From Rhyzopertha dominica (taxonomy: Eukaryota > Arthropoda > Insecta > Coleoptera > Bostrichidae), in the NCBI GenBank assembly GCA_025024175.1, contig QCXZ01000138.1, forward strand, positions 45,603,092 to 45,667,091: 64,000 bases of DNA, written 5' to 3'. Shown piece by piece: positions 59,334-64,000 of the stretch. Every line of letters begins with the position of its first letter. Positions within the stretch are counted from its first letter, which is position 1. The notes beneath the pieces are model-generated. The model was not told the DNA's origin and did no database searches. It saw only the letters and a list, made by a program, of their open reading frames with translations. A program made the translations under genes and the position numbers.

Positions 59334-60273
59334 TATAACCTACCTGGTTACACAGAGCGTACGGCGGCTCGTGTGGTTGTCTGGAGAGCGGGGTGGGCTC
59401 GTTATTAAAATAGAAAATAAATTGGGCGCCAATTGATTGTTAAAAAAAATGGTAGCATGCACACATTGACCAACCAATAAATCAAAAAAAAAGCTGTGTG
59501 CTAAAGTTATATATATTGAAATCAAGTTTGACAGATTTGAGCAATGATGTTGTACAAAACGGAGCTAGAGCCCATACGTATGGTTTCCTCACACTCAAGA
59601 TTTTAACTTAGATGTTTAATGCGAAAATGACTTTAAATTGATATTTTGGATAATAAATAAAGAATATACGATAATAGCTTTCACTTAGCTGGAACCTAAG
59701 CCGGTGCGGATTCCTTCACGTGATCGCTTTGTGGCCTGTAGTGCACCTGACTTGGCAACTTCCAGAAAAAAGGACCTCTAAAGTGGTTTTCTGATTTTGA
59801 GCTCTATCCTGACTTTGAAGCTTCTCCTGGACTTTGACTTGGAGTTTTAGCCTTCTCCTAATTTTGAGGCTTCTCCTGACTCTGAGGCCTGTGTTAAGTA
59901 CGTACAGCGAAACGTTAGGAATGCAAAATTTTAAGTGAGAGTAAAAAAAAAGATATATACCTGTGTTGGTGTGCGGCCTCGTTAGTGCTCTGGCTGTGGC
60001 TTGTATACTTGCAATGTACGTCGCGTCAAAGATTCAGAGATTGCAAATTGCCGGTATATTTTGACGTTTTCGACTTAATTTATAACAATTTAGCAAGCTG
60101 CTCAGAGATAAACGTGTGAAACGCACGTAGCCACTTTTATCAATGTCCCACTAGTCCCGAATAAAAATTGTTACAAGAAAAGTTATAAGAAATATATTGA
60201 GAGTTCTGTGAACAGATGGCGCGTGCTGGTACTTTAATGAATATTACTAGCGCCGGTAAAAGTGCACGCTACA
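59334..60273 (-). repeat. 5' LTR of the Ty3/gypsy element
   Basis: About 940 bp, matching 39219-40159 with only one A-run length difference noticed. It starts TGTAGCGTGCAC at 60273 and ends GGTTATA at 59334 in element orientation. Confidence 0.85.
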
Positions 60274-61439
60274 ATATTTATAATATGTTTTATACGACAC
60301 GTATTATTGTCCTTCATACAGGAGAAGAGTGCAGAAAGAAACTGTATCATTAAAACCTTTGGAACACGATGACGTGATATCTTGAAACTGCTTTGTAATC
60401 AACTTTTGCGTTTAACCTTTCAGACACAAAAGAAACACAGCTAGAACTGGTAAAGTGCAACGTTTTTGACTACTTAGTTGCTAACAACCTTGATATTGGT
60501 AGTGTTGAATGTTATCAAGTGTTCAACTGTTATTTATCACATAAACCTAAATGATCTTTGTATATATGCCTTGATTTGATCCACCCACTGTTTCTCTTCT
60601 AGCGCTTATCAGTAATCCCTTTCCTGACGATTAGACCGTCTATTTCATTTTAAGATCGTTGTCTGAATACATAAACCAATGATGGCTCCACTGATAGAGC
60701 TTCGTCGCTGCGAATGCTTTACTCGAGTTTTGGTCGGAAGACAGGCGTATCATTTATTCGCACAATAGAAATCATCCACAGCGTGATCTAGCTGAATGTT
60801 TTTCAGCAACTTGTGGAGGAGTTCCAAGTTCCTCGAACCCACCGACAAAGATAATATGTGGAGCACATACATTACCATACATTACGCGCTCCGGTGTTCC
60901 CAAAGGCCTGGTGCTTTAAGGAACATAGTTGTTGGCAGCGCCGCAGGCGTCTAAATCCTCCGAAGCTGACTCCGCGAGCTCAGGTGTAATAGAACGGTGT
61001 TGCTACGTTGTTGAGAACTTCCTGCATCCATCGAATTCCTTCATTTAAATATGAATTTAAAGTGGTGGCCGGAGGAAGAACATTTAGCTGATACGATAGA
61101 CACATTGGATGTTTAGTGTCTCCCATCTTTTGCTAGATGTTAGATCGGCTTCTTACTGTAAACCACTTTGACTGAAGAGTAATTGGCCTTCTACAACGTG
61201 GCAACATCGAATTAGACGGCGTGCTGAAAATGTCAAATACATTTCGAGCGTTTTGTTTTGTGACTGAAAGGCTCGAAGCCCGTAAAATGCATACCTGATC
61301 TTGATGGACACTTAAGCGCGGCAGCTATGCGAGCGAACTCGTGTGTGGAGAATGGCAGAAAAATTCGAGAAAAAAATAACAATTGGATCCTCAAGGAGTT
61401 CATATTTGAATTTATTTGACTACCGTGTTAAAAAGGAAG
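60274..61439. other. Non-coding or unrecognised DNA
   Basis: Starts with ATATT, the candidate right target-site duplication. The stretch at about 60680-61340 is GC-richer and may be TE-derived, but I could not match it to a family on either strand. Confidence 0.35.
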
Positions 61440-63350
61440 CCCGATTCCAGCATTAACAACCAGTATCTTTACTATCTTAAAGGTAAATCAATAGGTAATT
61501 ATTGTACCATGATTTAAAGATAGAATAGGATCTTCAGAGTCATTTTGTCTGTGTGCTGTTGATATATACATTCCACCAGCTATTACTAATAATATCCGCC
61601 TTCGAGACTCTTGGATCTGCTTGATTTAGTTTTTACTATCTTCAATTGCCCTGTCAATAAGTCAGCTACTTCTTTAGTCTTCGAGGATGCTTTTCATTCA
61701 TTCATTGATACTTTGATCGACTGTAAAAAGCTGACTTCGAGCAAGTTTCTACTTAATAACGAAACCTACTGTCTTCAATTACTGAAAAGCTAACTTTTCT
61801 TTGTCTAAAGAGCTGTTATTTTTGCGGATTGGTCTTGGTTCCTAAAGTTAAAGCGAATCCTGGTCAGAGCTTGTCATATCACCCCATCCATGGTTTACTA
61901 GTGAAATCCTTAACTGCATTAGACACAAGGATTATATGCTTAAAAATACCGTTGTTACCATAACGAGTGTTTTTATGAATAATATAAAGTCTACAAGTCC
62001 CAAAACAAATAATTAAGCACAAAAGCTTACACCAACGATTTACTCACCATTGAAAGTCACTTGCAAAGGAATACAAAAAATTATGTTTTTTTATCAAAAA
62101 CGAAAAGTATTCTTGGCGCTATTTACGTTAATGACACGCCTGACGCTATTATCGATTTGATGCTTTTTCTGCCTTATTTTAAGTGTTTACAAGCCTTCCG
62201 TGATGTGTCTGCTCAAATCCATGATACGTAATAACATTTTAAGAAATATGACAGATTTCTTTTTTTTTATTTTCACGATGATTTGTAAGTTACAGGGGAA
62301 GGCATTTGTATGAAAAACATCCAGGCGCATGTCGATCTATGTCATTTAAAAGAANTTTCTACGGCACTATTTATATTCGCTATCAGGTTAAGATAGGTCA
62401 GTGCAGTAGATTATTGTTCAGTTATATCCAATAAATGCTCAAGTGCGAGTCTCCACGATGCGTCGAGTGCAAGTTTGTGTGAACAATAATGGACTACATA
62501 TTGAACATTTTTTGTAATGGTCGATGAAGCTATGTGTTTTTGAGTTTGTCTCGTACTGACCATTCCAACGTACTTGCATCTTTTTTACTTCAGTAGAAGA
62601 AAACCTTTGCGACGGTCTTTGAATCCTCCACAAACAGCAATTTCCTCATATCCCTATACATCAATACGATTTTATAGAAAACAGATCGACCCTTTCAATC
62701 TTGTCAGTTTCACTCAATTCACAGCTGAGGCCTTGGACAACTCCTCATAGGTCGATATAATTTACACCGACTTTCAAAATGCATTAGTCAATCACAACAT
62801 TCTCTAATTAATCTTGAAACATTTGGATTCTCTCCTGCATTACTTCTTTTAGTTACATCCTACCTGAATAATAGATACCATTCGTCCGCTACTGCAACTA
62901 CAAATTCATCTCTCTTCTGGAGTTCCTCAGGGGCCCACTTTAAGCCCTTTATTTTTGTACCATTAATCAGCGACGGTATAAATGTTTTGACGTGTCAAAA
63001 ATTCCTCTACGCTGATGATCTTAAAATTCTGTGGAATTTTGTTTTCTTACCTGAATTTAGCTTTACTGGTTGATTTAAATGTTTTATCTCAGTGGTGCCC
63101 ACGTTAACAAGTATGTTTCAAACGATTATTCTCGCAAATTTGTTTTCATCTGTTATCACTACAGCCTCGACAATGTAAAATTACGTGTCACTTATTTCAA
63201 GGACAAATATTAAATCGTTGCTTAATTTGGTGCCCTGTCTGAAGGATTGATTCTGACTTGATATAAGCTGTACAAAGGCATTTTCTGAAATTTTTACTTC
63301 TCTAGGATGGAGTCACGGAGTGTATCCTGAAAGAACTGTAGACCAATCTG
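61440..63350 (+). pseudogene. Decayed Jockey-like LINE
   Basis: Endonuclease end: FCLCAVDIYIPPAI (about 61545-61585) and LLDLVFTIFNCPVNKSATSL (about 61615-61675), the LDLVFTN block. Reverse transcriptase: STLSNLVSFTQF (about 62690), VDIIYTDFQNALVNHNIL (about 62755-62810, motif A with F-KAFD decayed to FQNAL), SSGVPQGSTLSPLFF-like text (about 62915-62960) and KFLYADDLKIL (about 63000-63030, the catalytic motif). Several frameshifts are present. Between the two parts (61800-62640) the text is not LINE-like, so an insertion or deep decay is likely. Confidence 0.7.
62430..62512 (+). pseudogene. Possible transposase C-terminus inside the LINE
   Basis: The plus-strand frame reads VRVSTMRRVQVCVNNNGLHI then EHFL, similar to the C-terminal end (R---C---NGGHFEHLL) of the IS630/mariner-like transposases at 2.9 and 32.6 kb. 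Only about 25 codons can be compared. Confidence 0.35.
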
Positions 63351-64000
63351 CTGTCCTAGCCAGATTTAACTCAAAGACAACGTGATTCTAAAAGTGATGT
63401 CTTAAATTAAACTGCAGCACCTTAACAACATATGAAAACAATATATGGGTAGTATAATTCATTTTCTTTATATAATAAAACCCCCAAATCCGGACCCCAT
63501 TGGGTGTCACTGACTTTCAAAACATTAAGGTAAAAACTTACCGAAGTAGAAAACCCAAGTTCAAGCGCACGTACGTTGGAATAGATCAGTATGGGACAAA
63601 CACAAAAAACACATAGCTTCATCACAAAAGTTGCTCAGAATGTAGTCCGCCATTGTCCACAAAAGTTTGCACTAGACGCATCATGGAGACTCGCACTTGA
63701 CCGCTTATCGGATTTAAGCAGTTTCGCAGTCACGAATAATATGCTATATACATAGNAATATTGCTAAATATCTCTGATTTAATTTATTTTTGTTTGTTTA
63801 TGAAGTAATTGTTTTCCTAACTCAGGCCGACGTATAAATCAAGCTTCAGGAGTTCCGCTAAATCCGTAAATCGCAGTGGTTATACTGTGGTTATACTGTC
63901 AAAATGCAAAGGAAGTACAAAAGGGGTACACAGAAAACAAATAGCTCAAACTATGATTACCACACTGATTATTTGATTCTAACAGGACGAAGTAAACAAT
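63351..64000. other. Non-coding DNA
   Basis: Nothing recognisable apart from a doubled TGGTTATACTG near 63880. Confidence 0.4.

Larger units (their letters stand above)
39219..60273 (-). mobile_element. Ty3/gypsy LTR retrotransposon, split by an apparently misplaced contig
   Basis: On the minus strand the order is 5' LTR (59334-60273), primer binding site, gag (57861-58997), gap, protease, reverse transcriptase, RNase H, integrase (44842-41528), 3' non-coding region, polypurine tract and 3' LTR (39219-40159). The domain order with integrase last is that of Ty3/gypsy (Metaviridae). Without 44943-57760 the element is about 8.0 kb, normal for the family. The LTRs differ by little that I can see (one A in a run). 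pol is broken by frameshifts, so this copy as assembled is not functional. Confidence 0.85.

Noticed and set aside
60680..61340. Possible BEL/Pao or other retroelement coding remnant
   Set aside because: Some GC-richer text looked gag- or pol-like in fragments, but no motif could be aligned with confidence on either strand.

Overview
The window is AT-rich animal DNA, almost certainly from an insect. The host signal is a single GATA-factor exon of the pannier/GATA4-6 type. The repeats are typical of arthropods: Jockey-like LINEs, mariner-like elements, hAT, Ty3/gypsy and Penelope-like elements. A beetle would fit, but the sequence does not prove it. Nothing bacterial is present. Most of the window reads as intron and intergenic DNA of one developmental gene, with transposable elements of very different ages layered into it.

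Host gene: the only host exon I can defend is 17320-17465 (+). It encodes the N-terminal GATA zinc finger between a good acceptor and a GTAAGT donor. No exon for the second finger is visible in the 46 kb downstream, so that intron must be very long or the rest lies elsewhere. GC-richer islands lie in the surrounding AT-rich DNA, and a tight cluster of GATA motifs sits about 1 kb downstream (18499-18556). They are candidate enhancers.

Mobile elements, left to right: a decayed MITE (1.1-1.4 kb); transposase remains (2.9-3.4 kb); a LINE fragment (4.5-5.1 kb); a mariner fragment (7.8-8.1 kb); a Penelope-like element arranged as a perfect head-to-head palindrome with two open 685-codon frames, a one-sided 30-bp tail and 15-bp target-site duplications (10.88-15.48 kb); a decayed Jockey-like LINE (19.7-21.5 kb); a 146-bp insertion with 15-bp duplications that carries a hammerhead ribozyme (21.46-21.64 kb); further LINE and transposase remains (23.8, 28.6-29.6, 32.6 kb); a 249-bp MITE (34.5 kb); a Ty3/gypsy LTR retrotransposon on the minus strand (LTRs at 39.2-40.2 and 59.3-60.3 kb); and a decayed LINE (61.4-63.4 kb).

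The two halves of the LTR element (LTR-pol at 39.2-44.8 kb, gag-LTR at 57.9-60.3 kb) are separated by 12.8 kb of unrelated DNA bounded on both sides by exactly 100 N. That block holds an old LINE split by an hAT transposon. The LTRs look nearly identical and the outer flanks carry the same ATAT(T), so the block is most simply a misplaced contig. Without it the element is about 8 kb, a normal size.

The most interesting material is the ribozyme and retroelement pair: a complete-looking hammerhead in a short retroposed unit, plus a hammerhead-like fold in the 3' region of the Penelope-like element with a possible compensated core change. The perfect Penelope palindrome is best explained by fold-back second-strand synthesis.
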